From positions 124,001 through 188,000 of the forward strand of contig NZ_BMTD01000003.1 in assembly GCF_014649495.1 (NCBI RefSeq): 64,000 nt of DNA, written 5' to 3'. This DNA comes from Streptomyces filipinensis. GTDB lineage: Bacteria; Actinomycetota; Actinomycetes; Streptomycetales; Streptomycetaceae. Below, piece by piece: positions 52,828-61,302 of the stretch (its first letter is position 1; every line of letters begins with the position of its first letter). Made by a program: the position numbers and the translations under genes. Below the pieces are notes generated by a model that was not told where the DNA came from, did no database searches, and was given only the letters and a program-made list of their open reading frames with translations.

Positions 52828-53468
52828 CGGGCGACTCCCCAGGTCCGCTCCAGCACATGGAACAGCGCGCTGATGGCGAGCGTGACGATCAGGTAGCCGA
52901 CGGCGATCCAGACGAAGGTCCAGATGATGTTGTAGCCGAGTTCGTTGATGGTCTTGTAGGTGCCGAGCAGTTCGGTGACGCTGAAGGCGCCCGCGATCGC
53001 GGAGTTCTTGGCGAGCGCGATGAGCGTGGAGCCGATCGGCGGGATCACCGCCCGGAAGGCCTGCGGCAGCACGACCAGGCTCAGCGTCTGCCCGAACGTC
53101 ATGCCGAGGCTGCGGGCCGCCTCGCCCTGCCCCTTGGGCACGGTGTTGATGCCGGAGCGCAGCGCCTCGCAGACGAACGCCGAGGTGTAGCAGCCGAGGG
53201 CGAGGACCGCGAACACGTCGAAGGGCAGCACGAGTCCGAACCGCGGCAGCCCGAGCAGCACCGCGAAGAAGAGCAGGGTGAGCGGGGTGTTGCGCAGGAC
53301 CGTGACCCACACCGTGCCGAACGCGCGCAGCGCGCCGACGGGCGCGACCCGGAAGGACGCCGTCACGAAGCCCAGCGCGAGGGCCAGCAGGGAGGCGTAG
53401 ACGGTGAGCCGGACCGTTCCGAGGAAACCGGCGCCGTAGGTCGAGAAGTTGTCCGTCAGTACGTTCAT
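52824..53468 (-). CDS. Amino-acid ABC transporter permease (GluC-like)
   Basis: The 214-residue HisM/GluC-type permease carries the EAARSLGMTFGQTLSLV coupling loop and FRAVIPPIGS segment. It is translated in coupled fashion with the second permease and starts 20 bases after the binding-protein stop. Together with the binding protein it forms the membrane part of a glutamate/aspartate-type importer. Confidence 0.92.
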   Translation of the reverse strand: MNVLTDNFSTYGAGFLGTVRLTVYASLLALALGFVTASFRVAPVGALRAFGTVWVTVLRNTPLTLLFFAVLLGLPRFGLVLPFDVFAVLALGCYTSAFVCEALRSGINTVPKGQGEAARSLGMTFGQTLSLVVLPQAFRAVIPPIGSTLIALAKNSAIAGAFSVTELLGTYKTINELGYNIIWTFVWIAVGYLIVTLAISALFHVLERTWGVAR

Positions 53469-53488
53469 GCGGTCCTCGCGGTCCTCGC

Positions 53489-54430
53489 TCAGCTCGCCGG
53501 ATAGCGGTCGATCGCGGGCGGACGGGGGGCGGGCACGCCGGACAGGCCGAGCGTGGCCTCGTACGCCTTCCTCCAGTCGCCGTCCTTCTCCCGTGCCTCC
53601 AGGGCGTTGTCGAGGGCGAGGCGCAGCGCGGTGTCCGCGTGCGGGACGCCGATGCCGTACGGCTCCCTGGAGAAGGGCCTGCCGACGACCTTGAGTGCGT
53701 CCGGGGCCTTGGCGGCGTAGCCGATGAGGATGGCGTCGTCGGTGGTGACCGCGTCGACCTGGTAGGTGAGCAGGTTGTCGACGCAGACCGAGTAGGTGTC
53801 GTAGGCGACCAGGATCGCCTTCGGGTAGTCGGCCCTGATGCGCTGGTACGGCGTCGAGCCGGCCGCCGAGCAGACGCGTTCGCCGTCGAGGTCCTGGGGA
53901 CCGTGGATGTCCTTCTCGTCCGAGCGGACCAGCAGGGACTGGCCGGCCAGGTAGTAGGGGCCGGCGAAGCCGACGAGTTTCCTGCGGCCCGGATTGATGG
54001 TGTAGGTGCCGACGTAGTAGTCGATCTGGCCGTTCTGCAGGGCCGTCTCGCGGTTGGCGGAGGCGATGGTCCGGAACCGGATGGTCCGCGGTGGGAAGCC
54101 GAGGGAGGCGGACATCATCCTGGCGATCTCGATGTCGAAGCCGGAGTAGGTGCCGGTCGCCGGGTCCCGCTCGCCGAGATAGGGCTGGTCCTCCTTGGCG
54201 CCGACGACGAAGTGGCCGCGCCTCCTGGCCCGCGTCCAGGTGGCGGACGCGGGCAGGCCGAAGCCCCGGGCCACCCGGTAGTGCGGCAGTTCGCCGGCCG
54301 CCGGGCCCTTGACCGGCGGGCTGCCCTCCTTGCCGCAGGCGGCCGCGAGCAGCACGAGGAGGGTGAACAGGGCGAGGGACGCACGAGCGGTACGGACGTG
54401 GTGCGGTTCGATCAACGGATCGACGGCCAT
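53489..54430 (-). CDS. Glutamate-type ABC transporter substrate-binding lipoprotein
   Basis: The 313-residue family-3 solute-binding protein has a hydrophobic signal and lipobox LLAAACG, so it should be anchored to the outer face of the membrane. Conserved ligand-binding parts are PYLGERD, GFDIEIARMMS, RETALQNGQIDYYVGTYTI and DAVTTDDAILIGYA. It leads the operon. The usual ATPase gene (gluA) is absent on both sides, so the transporter must borrow an ATPase encoded elsewhere. Confidence 0.92.
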   Translation of the reverse strand: MAVDPLIEPHHVRTARASLALFTLLVLLAAACGKEGSPPVKGPAAGELPHYRVARGFGLPASATWTRARRRGHFVVGAKEDQPYLGERDPATGTYSGFDIEIARMMSASLGFPPRTIRFRTIASANRETALQNGQIDYYVGTYTINPGRRKLVGFAGPYYLAGQSLLVRSDEKDIHGPQDLDGERVCSAAGSTPYQRIRADYPKAILVAYDTYSVCVDNLLTYQVDAVTTDDAILIGYAAKAPDALKVVGRPFSREPYGIGVPHADTALRLALDNALEAREKDGDWRKAYEATLGLSGVPAPRPPAIDRYPAS

Positions 54431-54552
54431 ACGCAGCCCTACTCGCTCTCAGCCGTGTCGTGGTTGCCGCAAACTATCCAGACGGCAGCGGCATTGAGGG
54501 ACGACACGCACTTTTCGGGCATAAGCCGTATTTACGGCCGCTGAGGGTGCGC

Positions 54553-55008
54553 TCAGGTCTCGGCGATCTCCGCGTACAGCTGGGACAGCTCGGGGACACC
54601 GCTCGCCGCCCAGTCCTGTCCGGCGGCCCCGACCTCCACCTCACGGCCGGAGGCCAGCCGTACGACGGGCTCGCCGTCGGAGCGGATCCGCCAGGCGGCG
54701 CCGGGCACGGTGCGCACCACGACCGTGCCCAGGTACAGCCCCGCGTCGTGGCCCAGCCAGGGCAGCGTCTCGGCGTCGTCGCGCCAGCGCGGGACGAGCT
54801 GGTCCAGCGCCTCCAGCGAGGCCGGGGTGTCGTCGAGGAGGACGCCCGCCCGGGTCGCCTGCGAGCGCAGCAGCTCGCACTCGGAGAGCAGCGCGGCGAC
54901 CGCCTCGGCGTCGGCCGGCGGCCTCCCCGCGCTCGAACGCGCTCGCACGAGGGCGCCCCCGTCGTCACCGTTCTTCTTGTGCCGGTGGCCCAGGAACGGA
55001 AGGTTCAT
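54553..55008 (-). CDS. Conserved actinobacterial hypothetical protein
   Basis: The 151-residue soluble protein has LLSECELLRSQATRAGVLLDD as its most striking helix (truncate at 20: LLSECELLRSQATRAGVLLD) and a C-terminal beta region RIRSDGEPVVRLASGREVEV. It may correspond to DUF6278, recalled from memory only. It has no catalytic motif or signal. It lies 15 bases downstream of the exonuclease III gene on the same strand, so it may be transcribed with xthA. Confidence 0.7.
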   Translation of the reverse strand: MNLPFLGHRHKKNGDDGGALVRARSSAGRPPADAEAVAALLSECELLRSQATRAGVLLDDTPASLEALDQLVPRWRDDAETLPWLGHDAGLYLGTVVVRTVPGAAWRIRSDGEPVVRLASGREVEVGAAGQDWAASGVPELSQLYAEIAET

Positions 55009-55023
55009 GGACCCAGCGTGGCA

Positions 55024-55803
55024 TCAGACGTCGAGGTCGACCACCACCGGTGCGTGATCGGAGGCACCCTTGCCCTTGCGCTCCTCGCGGTCGACGTAGG
55101 CGTCCTTGACGGACTTGGCGAACGGTTCGTTGCCGTACACCAGGTCGATGCGCATGCCGCGGTTCTTCGGGAAGCACAGCTGGCGGTAGTCCCAGTACGT
55201 GAACGGGTGGTCGTACTTCAGCGGGCGGGGCACCACGTCGTCCAGGCCCGCCTCGCGCAGGGAGGCCAGGGCGGCGCGCTCGGCGGGGGTGACATGCGTC
55301 AGGCCCTCGAAGGCGGCCACGTCGTAGACGTCGTCGTCGGTCGGCGCCACGTTGTAGTCACCCATGACCGCGAAGGGGCGGCTGCCCTGCGCGTCGCCGT
55401 ACACGGCCGCCTTGAGGGCCTCGAACCACTGGAGCTTGTACGCGTAGTGCGGGTGCTCCACCTCGCGGCCGTTGGGGACGTACACCGACCAGACGCGGAC
55501 CGGGCCGCAGGTCGCAGAGATGGCGCGCGGCTCGGTGACGCCGTCGAAGCCGGGGTCGCCGGGCAGGCCCTTGACGACGTCCTCCACGCCGACGCGGGAG
55601 AGCACGGCCACGCCGTTCCACCGGCCGGTCGCGTGGACCGCCGACTCGTAGCCCAGCTCGCGCAGCTGGTCGGACGGGAACTGGTCCTCGGCGACCTTGG
55701 CCTCCTGGAGGCAGAGCACATCGGTGCCGCTGCTCTCCAGCCAGGCCAGCAGCCTCGGAAGGCGGGCGGTGATCGAGTTCACGTTCCAGGTGGCGATGCG
55801 CAT
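55024..55803 (-). CDS. xthA: Exodeoxyribonuclease III
   Basis: The 259-residue AP endonuclease/3'-5' exonuclease has all catalytic parts: TWNVNSI (Asn7), CLQEAK with Glu34, MGDYNVAP, and the C-terminal GASDHAPVV with the Asp-His pair. It repairs abasic sites and 3' blocks in DNA. It lies 35 bases after the MBL-fold gene, all leftward, and is followed by a small hypothetical gene. Confidence 0.95.
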   Translation of the reverse strand: MRIATWNVNSITARLPRLLAWLESSGTDVLCLQEAKVAEDQFPSDQLRELGYESAVHATGRWNGVAVLSRVGVEDVVKGLPGDPGFDGVTEPRAISATCGPVRVWSVYVPNGREVEHPHYAYKLQWFEALKAAVYGDAQGSRPFAVMGDYNVAPTDDDVYDVAAFEGLTHVTPAERAALASLREAGLDDVVPRPLKYDHPFTYWDYRQLCFPKNRGMRIDLVYGNEPFAKSVKDAYVDREERKGKGASDHAPVVVDLDV

Positions 55804-55838
55804 GTCTCACAACCTACCCGGAGCCTCTGACAACGGAC

Positions 55839-56474
55839 TCAGATCTCGGTCGAGCCCCCCGGCGACAGCCGCTGGTGGTCCGTGCCGCCCAGGGCGCCGA
55901 TCTGGCGGTCGTAGATCGGCCGGGCCAGATCGGTGAGCAGGGCGTCGTGGACGTCGTAGGCGCGCCGCGGCCGTACCTCGCGGACGTAGTCGATGACTTC
56001 GGAGATCTTGTTCCACGGAGCCATCACCGGGAGCATCAGCGTCTCCACCTCCCGGTGAGGGACGGTGAGGGCGTCGCCGGGGTGGAAGACCTTGCCGCCG
56101 TCGAGCAGATAGCCGACGTTGGTGATGCGCGGGATGTCCGGGTGGATCACCGCGTGCAGCTCGCCGTGGACCTGCACCTCGAAGCCGGCCGCGGTGAAGG
56201 TGTCACCGTGGCCGACCGTGTGCACCCGGCCCGGGAAGGCCGCCGAGATCTGGTCGGCGACGGACTTCAGCGACCAGATCCGGGCGGCCGGGTTGTTCTC
56301 CATGGCGGCGCGCAGCCGGAACTCGTCGAAGTGGTCCGGGTGCTCGTGCGTGATCAGGATCGCGTCCGCGCCGAGCGCGGCGTCCTCCTCGCTGAAGCCG
56401 CCCGGATCGATGACAAGCGTCTGCCCGTCCTTGTCGAGGCGGACGCAGGCGTGGGACTTCTTCGTGAGCTTCAT
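55839..56474 (-). CDS. MBL-fold metal-dependent hydrolase (UlaG/YtkL-like)
   Basis: The 211-residue metallo-beta-lactamase-fold protein has the signature ILITHEHPDHFDEF (HxHxDH) with further ligands in GELHAVIHPD and FHPGDALTVP. Relatives are lactonases or phosphodiesterases; the substrate is unknown. It ends 35 bases before xthA, and starts 52 bases after the PcaL-like gene stop, so transcription may run through all of them. Confidence 0.88.
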   Translation of the reverse strand: MKLTKKSHACVRLDKDGQTLVIDPGGFSEEDAALGADAILITHEHPDHFDEFRLRAAMENNPAARIWSLKSVADQISAAFPGRVHTVGHGDTFTAAGFEVQVHGELHAVIHPDIPRITNVGYLLDGGKVFHPGDALTVPHREVETLMLPVMAPWNKISEVIDYVREVRPRRAYDVHDALLTDLARPIYDRQIGALGGTDHQRLSPGGSTEI

Positions 56475-56526
56475 GGCTCACCATCCTGCCGAACCCCGCG
56501 GCCGGCCCGGCCCGGCGGCGCGCGGC

Positions 56527-57813
56527 TCACTCGGCGGGCGTGGTCTCCTCCAGGATGACCTGCCGGGCCACCCGGAACGCGCTGCCCGCGGCCGCCACCC
56601 CGCAGTACACGGCCGTCTGCAGCAGCACCTCCTTGATCTCGTCCGGGGTGAGCCCGTTGCGCAGGGCCGCCCGGGTGTGGACGGCCAGCTCCTCCAGATG
56701 GCCGCCCGCGGCCAGCACGGACAGCGTGACGCAGCTGCGGGTACGGCGGTCGAGGCCGGGCCGGTCCCAGACCTCGCCCCAGGTGTAGCGGGTGACGAAG
56801 TCCTCGAAGTCCCCGGAGAAGCCGTCGGCCTGCGCCAGCGCCCGGTCCACGTGCGCGTCGCCCAGCACCTCCCGGCGGATCTTGAGGCCCGTCTCGTACC
56901 GGTCGGGCCGCGCGGCCGGCTGGGCCGGTGCGGCGGCCGGGGCTATCTCGGCCACCGGCACGGCCGGCGGCACCGCCGCCGGGACCGGGACGGCCGAGGC
57001 CGCCGGCAGAACCGTCTGGCCGGTGTCGAAGGGCTGCTGCCAGGCGGTGGAGAAGTGGTGCGCCAGCAGGTCGGTGACGGCCGCCGGCTGTTCGACCGGC
57101 ACCAGGTGGGAGGCGCCGGGGACGACCGCGAGCCGGGCGTCCGGGATGCCGGCGACCAGGGTGCGGGCCTCGGCAGGCCCGGTGACCTGGTCGTCGGCGC
57201 CGACGAGCACGAGCGTCGGCACGCCGACCCGGGCCAGCTCGGGCCGTACGTCGAACGCGGCGAGCGCCTCACACGCGGCGATGTAGCAGCCCGGGTCGGT
57301 GGTGCGGACCATCTGCACCGCCCACTCGGTGATCGCCGGCTGGGCCGCGGCGAACCCGCCGGTGAACCAGCGGTCGGGCGCGGTCCGGGCGATCGGGTCG
57401 AGTCCGTTCGTCCGTACGACCACCCCGCGCTGCCGGAACTCGTCGGCGGTCCCGAACCGGGGCGAGGCCGCGACCAGCGCCAGCGAGGCGAGCCGTTCGG
57501 GGTGGCGCAGGGCCAGCTCGATGCCGATCGCACCGCCCAGCGCGCAGCCGGCGTAGCCGAACCGCTGCAGACCGAGCGAGTCCAGCGTGGCCAGCAGCCG
57601 GGTGGTCAGCTCGGCGACGGAACCGGCCGGGTGGGCGGGGGCCCCGCCGTGGCCGGGCAGGTCGAACCGCAGGACCCGCCACTGTTTGGTCAGCTCCGGC
57701 ACCTGGCGGTCCCACATGTGGCGCGTGGTGCCGAGGGAGGGTCCCAGGACCAGGACGGGGGCGCTTTCCGGTCCGTCGAAGCTGTATTCCAGGAGTTCAG
57801 TCGTCGTGCTCAC
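56527..57813 (-). CDS. PcaL-type hydrolase/carboxymuconolactone decarboxylase fusion with altered nucleophile
   Basis: The 428-residue protein joins a 3-oxoadipate enol-lactonase-like alpha/beta hydrolase (1-270) to a 4-carboxymuconolactone decarboxylase domain (about 310-428, SCVTLSVLAAGGHLEELAVH and LLQTAVYCG). A Pro/Ala-rich linker lies between. In the nucleophile elbow GYAGCALGG the position expected to be Ser (G-x-S-x-G) is Ala91, codon GCG. The Asp (VGADDQVT) and His (PGASHLVPVE) positions remain. The enol-lactonase half may therefore be inactive or chemically altered. No other pca genes are present. It lies 90 bases after the SDR gene. Confidence 0.88.
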   Translation of the reverse strand: MSTTTELLEYSFDGPESAPVLVLGPSLGTTRHMWDRQVPELTKQWRVLRFDLPGHGGAPAHPAGSVAELTTRLLATLDSLGLQRFGYAGCALGGAIGIELALRHPERLASLALVAASPRFGTADEFRQRGVVVRTNGLDPIARTAPDRWFTGGFAAAQPAITEWAVQMVRTTDPGCYIAACEALAAFDVRPELARVGVPTLVLVGADDQVTGPAEARTLVAGIPDARLAVVPGASHLVPVEQPAAVTDLLAHHFSTAWQQPFDTGQTVLPAASAVPVPAAVPPAVPVAEIAPAAAPAQPAARPDRYETGLKIRREVLGDAHVDRALAQADGFSGDFEDFVTRYTWGEVWDRPGLDRRTRSCVTLSVLAAGGHLEELAVHTRAALRNGLTPDEIKEVLLQTAVYCGVAAAGSAFRVARQVILEETTPAE

Positions 57814-57903
57814 CCGTTCACGCTCCCATGTCCCCCACCGAAAACCGAAAGCGGGTCGGCCCGGCGGCGGGAGACGGGGACGACGAAGGGGGTGCGGGAG
57901 CCC

Positions 57904-58635
57904 TCAGGCCGGGGGCTGCCGGGTGGACACCATCGCGATCTCGACCAGGTGCACGTCCGGGGAGGTGTTCAGCACATGACGGACCTGGGCCGCGACATCC
58001 TCCGGCCGCAGGCCGTGTTCCTGCTGGTCCCTCCCGGCCTCGGCGCGCAGCACCGGATCGGTGATGTACGCGCCGCGGTTCGTGTCGACGGTTCCGGGTG
58101 AGATGACCGTGACGCGCACTCCGCGTGGGTGCAGCTCGTTTCGGAGTGCTTCGCTCAGCGCGTGGACGGCGTGTTTGGTGGCGGCGTACATTCCGGTGGC
58201 CGGATGGCTCACCCGACGGCCGCTCATGGAGCTTATGTTGATGACCTGGGCGCACGGGCTGTCGGTGAGGTACGGGACCGCGGCCCGGGTGACCGCGGCA
58301 AGGCCGAGCACGTTGAGCTCGATCATGTCCCGCCAGTCCGCGAGGAGGCCGTCGGCCACATAACCGAGGCGGAACGTGCCGACGTTGTTCACGACCGCGT
58401 CGAGGCCGCCGAGCGCGGAGCACGCCGTGCGCACCGCCTCGTCGATCCGCTCCGCCTCCCGGAGATCGGCGACGACGGCCGTGCCACCGATCTCCCGGGC
58501 CAGTTGCGCCAGCTCCCGCTCACGACGGGCCAGCACCGCCACCCTGGCTCCCCGCGCGCCCAGGTCGCGGGCGATCGCCTCGCCGATGCCCGATGAGGCT
58601 CCGGTGACCAGCACCCTCCGGCTCGTCAGGTCCAT
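57904..58635 (-). CDS. Short-chain dehydrogenase/reductase
   Basis: The 243-residue classical SDR has the cofactor motif TGASSGIG (11-18), NNVG, the catalytic Ser in NISSMSGRR and YAATK. An Arg-rich cofactor edge (LARRERELA) points to NADP(H). It starts 32 bases after the phosphatase-TPR gene, and so probably belongs to the TauD-P450 operon, where it could oxidise or reduce a product of the oxygenases. Confidence 0.92.
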   Translation of the reverse strand: MDLTSRRVLVTGASSGIGEAIARDLGARGARVAVLARRERELAQLAREIGGTAVVADLREAERIDEAVRTACSALGGLDAVVNNVGTFRLGYVADGLLADWRDMIELNVLGLAAVTRAAVPYLTDSPCAQVINISSMSGRRVSHPATGMYAATKHAVHALSEALRNELHPRGVRVTVISPGTVDTNRGAYITDPVLRAEAGRDQQEHGLRPEDVAAQVRHVLNTSPDVHLVEIAMVSTRQPPA

Positions 58636-58667
58636 GTGTCGTCATCCGCCCCTTCCGCAGGCCGCGA

Positions 58668-60101
58668 TCATGCCAGTCGCGCGAGCAGCTCTCTGGTTTC
58701 GGCCGTGTGCGGGTGCCCGGCCCCCAGTGTGGTCTCACGGAGGGGAAGCAGCTCGTGCAGCATCCCGACGGCGCTCTCGGTGTCGCCGCAGTGAGCGGAC
58801 CATCGCGCGAGCTCGTGCCAGGTCGTCAGCGTCCGTGGATGGTGGGCCCCCTGGACGCTCCTGCGCAGGGGGAGCAGCTGGCGCAGCATCTCCACGGCGC
58901 TCGCGCCGTCTCCGGCCTCGCCGGTCCACCGGGCGAGCTCATGCCGGGAGGTGAGGAAGCTGCAGTGGCCGCTGCCCAGCGCCTGTTCCCGGGCCGGGAG
59001 GAGTTCGGTGAACAGCGCGACGGCCCGGGCCGGGTCACCCGCCTCGCCCACGCGCCGCGCGATCTCGTGCCGGGTGGTCAGGGTGTCCGGATGCCCGGCG
59101 CCCAGGCATCGCTCCTTCACCGCGAGCACCTGCTGGAGCAGGGCCAGGGCCGCGGCGGTGTCGCCGGATTCCGCGAGCCAGTAGGCGTGACGGTGCCGGG
59201 TGGTCAAGGTGTCCGGGTGTTCGGGACCGAGGACCCGTTCCCTTACCGGCAGGAGTGCCTCGCAGAGCTCCGCGGCCGTCGCCGGGTCGCCGGCCTCTCC
59301 GGTCCAGAAGGACAGGTTCTGCCGGCTGTGCAGGGTGCCGGTGTGCTCAGGCCCGGCGATGCGCTCCCACTGCGGCACGTAGGTGCGGAAGAGGGAGAGC
59401 GCCTTCAGCGGATCGCCGGCCTCACCGATCCAGTGGGCGTGGATGTCGCGCGTGGTGAGCGTTTCGAGGTGCTCGGCGCCGTACTCCCCCTCGTAGGCCA
59501 AAACGAGTTCACCGAAGAGACGGGCCGCCTCGGCCGGGTCTGCCTCGCCCTGTTCGTCGGCGCGCCTGCGCCGCTCCTCAAGGCGCCGGCGGGCCGGCGT
59601 ACCGTGGGTCGCCGACGGGGTGCTCGTGGTGCTCGTCTCCTGTTCGACGGCCGTGCGCACCCACTCCAGCAGCCCGGGCAGGGCGTCCTCGATGATGCGC
59701 AGGACCTCCCGGAAGTCCGCTTCCTCGCCGTAGAACGGATCGGGTACGTCCAGGTCCGGGCCCGCTGCCGGGTCGAAAGAGCGCAGCATACGGACCCTGG
59801 AGTGGTCGTCCAGCCTGTCCCGCAGGATGCTCGCCTGGTTCGCGTCCATGGCCAGGATCAGGTCCGCGGACAGGTGGCCGTCGTCGAGTACGGCCGCCGT
59901 GTGGTCGGCGGGACAGCCGTGTTCCTTCAGCAGTGCCGCGGTCCTGGGATCGGCCGGCTCTCCCGCGTAGTAGTCGATGGTTCCGGCGCTGGTCACCCGG
60001 ACCCGGTCGAAGAGCCCGGCACGCCGCAGATGCTCCCGGAAGACCAGCGCCGCCATGGGCGACCGGCAGATGTTGCCCTTGCATACGAAACACACATGCA
60101 T
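58668..60101 (-). CDS. LMW protein-tyrosine-phosphatase fused to TPR domain
   Basis: The 477-residue protein begins with a complete low-molecular-weight tyrosine phosphatase (1-150): P-loop CKGNICRS with Cys7 and Arg13, and general acid Asp121 in VPDPFYGEE. After a Thr/Arg linker come six 42-residue TPR units (residues about 200-460) with the GxGHPDTLTTRHE turn. Family members normally end near residue 160, so this is a fusion that would bring the phosphatase to a partner. ATG 60101 follows GGAAGCG. It is 16 bases after the P450 stop. Confidence 0.92.
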   Translation of the reverse strand: MHVCFVCKGNICRSPMAALVFREHLRRAGLFDRVRVTSAGTIDYYAGEPADPRTAALLKEHGCPADHTAAVLDDGHLSADLILAMDANQASILRDRLDDHSRVRMLRSFDPAAGPDLDVPDPFYGEEADFREVLRIIEDALPGLLEWVRTAVEQETSTTSTPSATHGTPARRRLEERRRRADEQGEADPAEAARLFGELVLAYEGEYGAEHLETLTTRDIHAHWIGEAGDPLKALSLFRTYVPQWERIAGPEHTGTLHSRQNLSFWTGEAGDPATAAELCEALLPVRERVLGPEHPDTLTTRHRHAYWLAESGDTAAALALLQQVLAVKERCLGAGHPDTLTTRHEIARRVGEAGDPARAVALFTELLPAREQALGSGHCSFLTSRHELARWTGEAGDGASAVEMLRQLLPLRRSVQGAHHPRTLTTWHELARWSAHCGDTESAVGMLHELLPLRETTLGAGHPHTAETRELLARLA

Positions 60102-60117
60102 GACGCTTCCGTTCCGT

Positions 60118-61302
60118 TCAGACGAGGATGGGTACGGGCCGCAGTTGCGTGGCTCCGAAGGCCGGCGAGCGGCCCGTGCGGGCGAGGTTCACCTGTAGCT
60201 CGGGCCACTGGCGGTCGAGCTCACGCAGCAGCACGGCCATCTCCTGCCTGGCGAGGAAGGACCCGAGGCAGTAGTGGCCACCGCGGCCGAAGGACAGATG
60301 CCGCGCCGGCCCCCGCCGCACGTCGAAGCGGTCCGGTGCCGCGAAGCGGTCCTCGTCCCGGTTGGCGGACGCGAGGACCAGCATCACGCGGTCGCCGCGG
60401 TGGATCGTCACACCGCCGACGGTGATGTCCGCCAGGGCTCGGCGCGCGGCCAGGTGGAACGGCGCGTCGAAACGCAGTGCCTCCTCGACGGCGTCCGCGT
60501 AGGACACCTGACCCTCGCTCACCGCTCGGCGCTGGTCGGGGTGACGCTGCAGGGCGGTCACCGTGACGCCCAGCCCGTTGGACACCGGTTCCAGGGCGCC
60601 GGTGAGGAGCTGGGCGAAGGTGGCGCTGGTGGTCACCGGATCCCAGCCGCCGTCCCGCACGGCGGATCGCAGTGCCGGTGCCGCCAAGCCGTGACCGCGC
60701 GGCAGCACGGTCGTGCAGACGTAGTCCGTCAGGTCCTGGACGGCCCGCAGGGTGGAGCGCACGTCGTGCGGCTCGTGGGCGGACCGGTTCAGAAACGCCA
60801 TCAGCTCCTCCGACCACCGGGCGACTTCGGCGAACTCCTCCGGTTCGACCCCGAGCAGCACGCTCACGGTCGCCCGCGCGAACGGGATCGTGAGGTCCGT
60901 CATCAGGTCCCGGCCGGCGGCGCGGAACGCGGTCACGGTATCGGTGCTGATCCGGTCCACCTCGCTCTGGAAGGAGGCCACGGAGGACGGTGTGAAGACG
61001 TGCCGCAACGTCTCGCGGACACGGGTCTGGTGGGGAGGGTCCGAGAACACCATCCAGCGGCCGAAGAAGTCGTGCACCCGGGCGGCGATGTCGCGTTCCG
61101 CCGGCGTACGGGTGAGCGTCTCGCCCTCGGCCGAGGCGGAGAGCCGAGGGTCCACCAGCAGGTCGAAGACATCGGCGTACCGGGTGACGTACCAGGCGCC
61201 TGTCGGCGCGTTCCAGTGCACGGGGTCGTGGCGCCGCAGAGCGGCGAAGAACGGGTAGGGATCGGTCAGAAAGGCCGCGTCGAGTATCTCCTCGGGGTTC
61301 AC
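60118..61302 (-). CDS. Cytochrome P450
   Basis: The 394-residue soluble P450 has the heme motif FGRGGHYCLG with Cys345, the ExxR pair in EEALRFD and helix C WMVFSDPPHQTR. The I-helix reads LLTGALEPVSNG (232-243), so the usual acid-alcohol pair is Glu238-Pro239: the conserved Thr is replaced by Pro. GTG at 61302 overlaps the TauD stop by four bases. It probably oxidises a small product made in the same operon, with electrons from an unlinked ferredoxin. Confidence 0.95.
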   Translation of the reverse strand: MNPEEILDAAFLTDPYPFFAALRRHDPVHWNAPTGAWYVTRYADVFDLLVDPRLSASAEGETLTRTPAERDIAARVHDFFGRWMVFSDPPHQTRVRETLRHVFTPSSVASFQSEVDRISTDTVTAFRAAGRDLMTDLTIPFARATVSVLLGVEPEEFAEVARWSEELMAFLNRSAHEPHDVRSTLRAVQDLTDYVCTTVLPRGHGLAAPALRSAVRDGGWDPVTTSATFAQLLTGALEPVSNGLGVTVTALQRHPDQRRAVSEGQVSYADAVEEALRFDAPFHLAARRALADITVGGVTIHRGDRVMLVLASANRDEDRFAAPDRFDVRRGPARHLSFGRGGHYCLGSFLARQEMAVLLRELDRQWPELQVNLARTGRSPAFGATQLRPVPILV

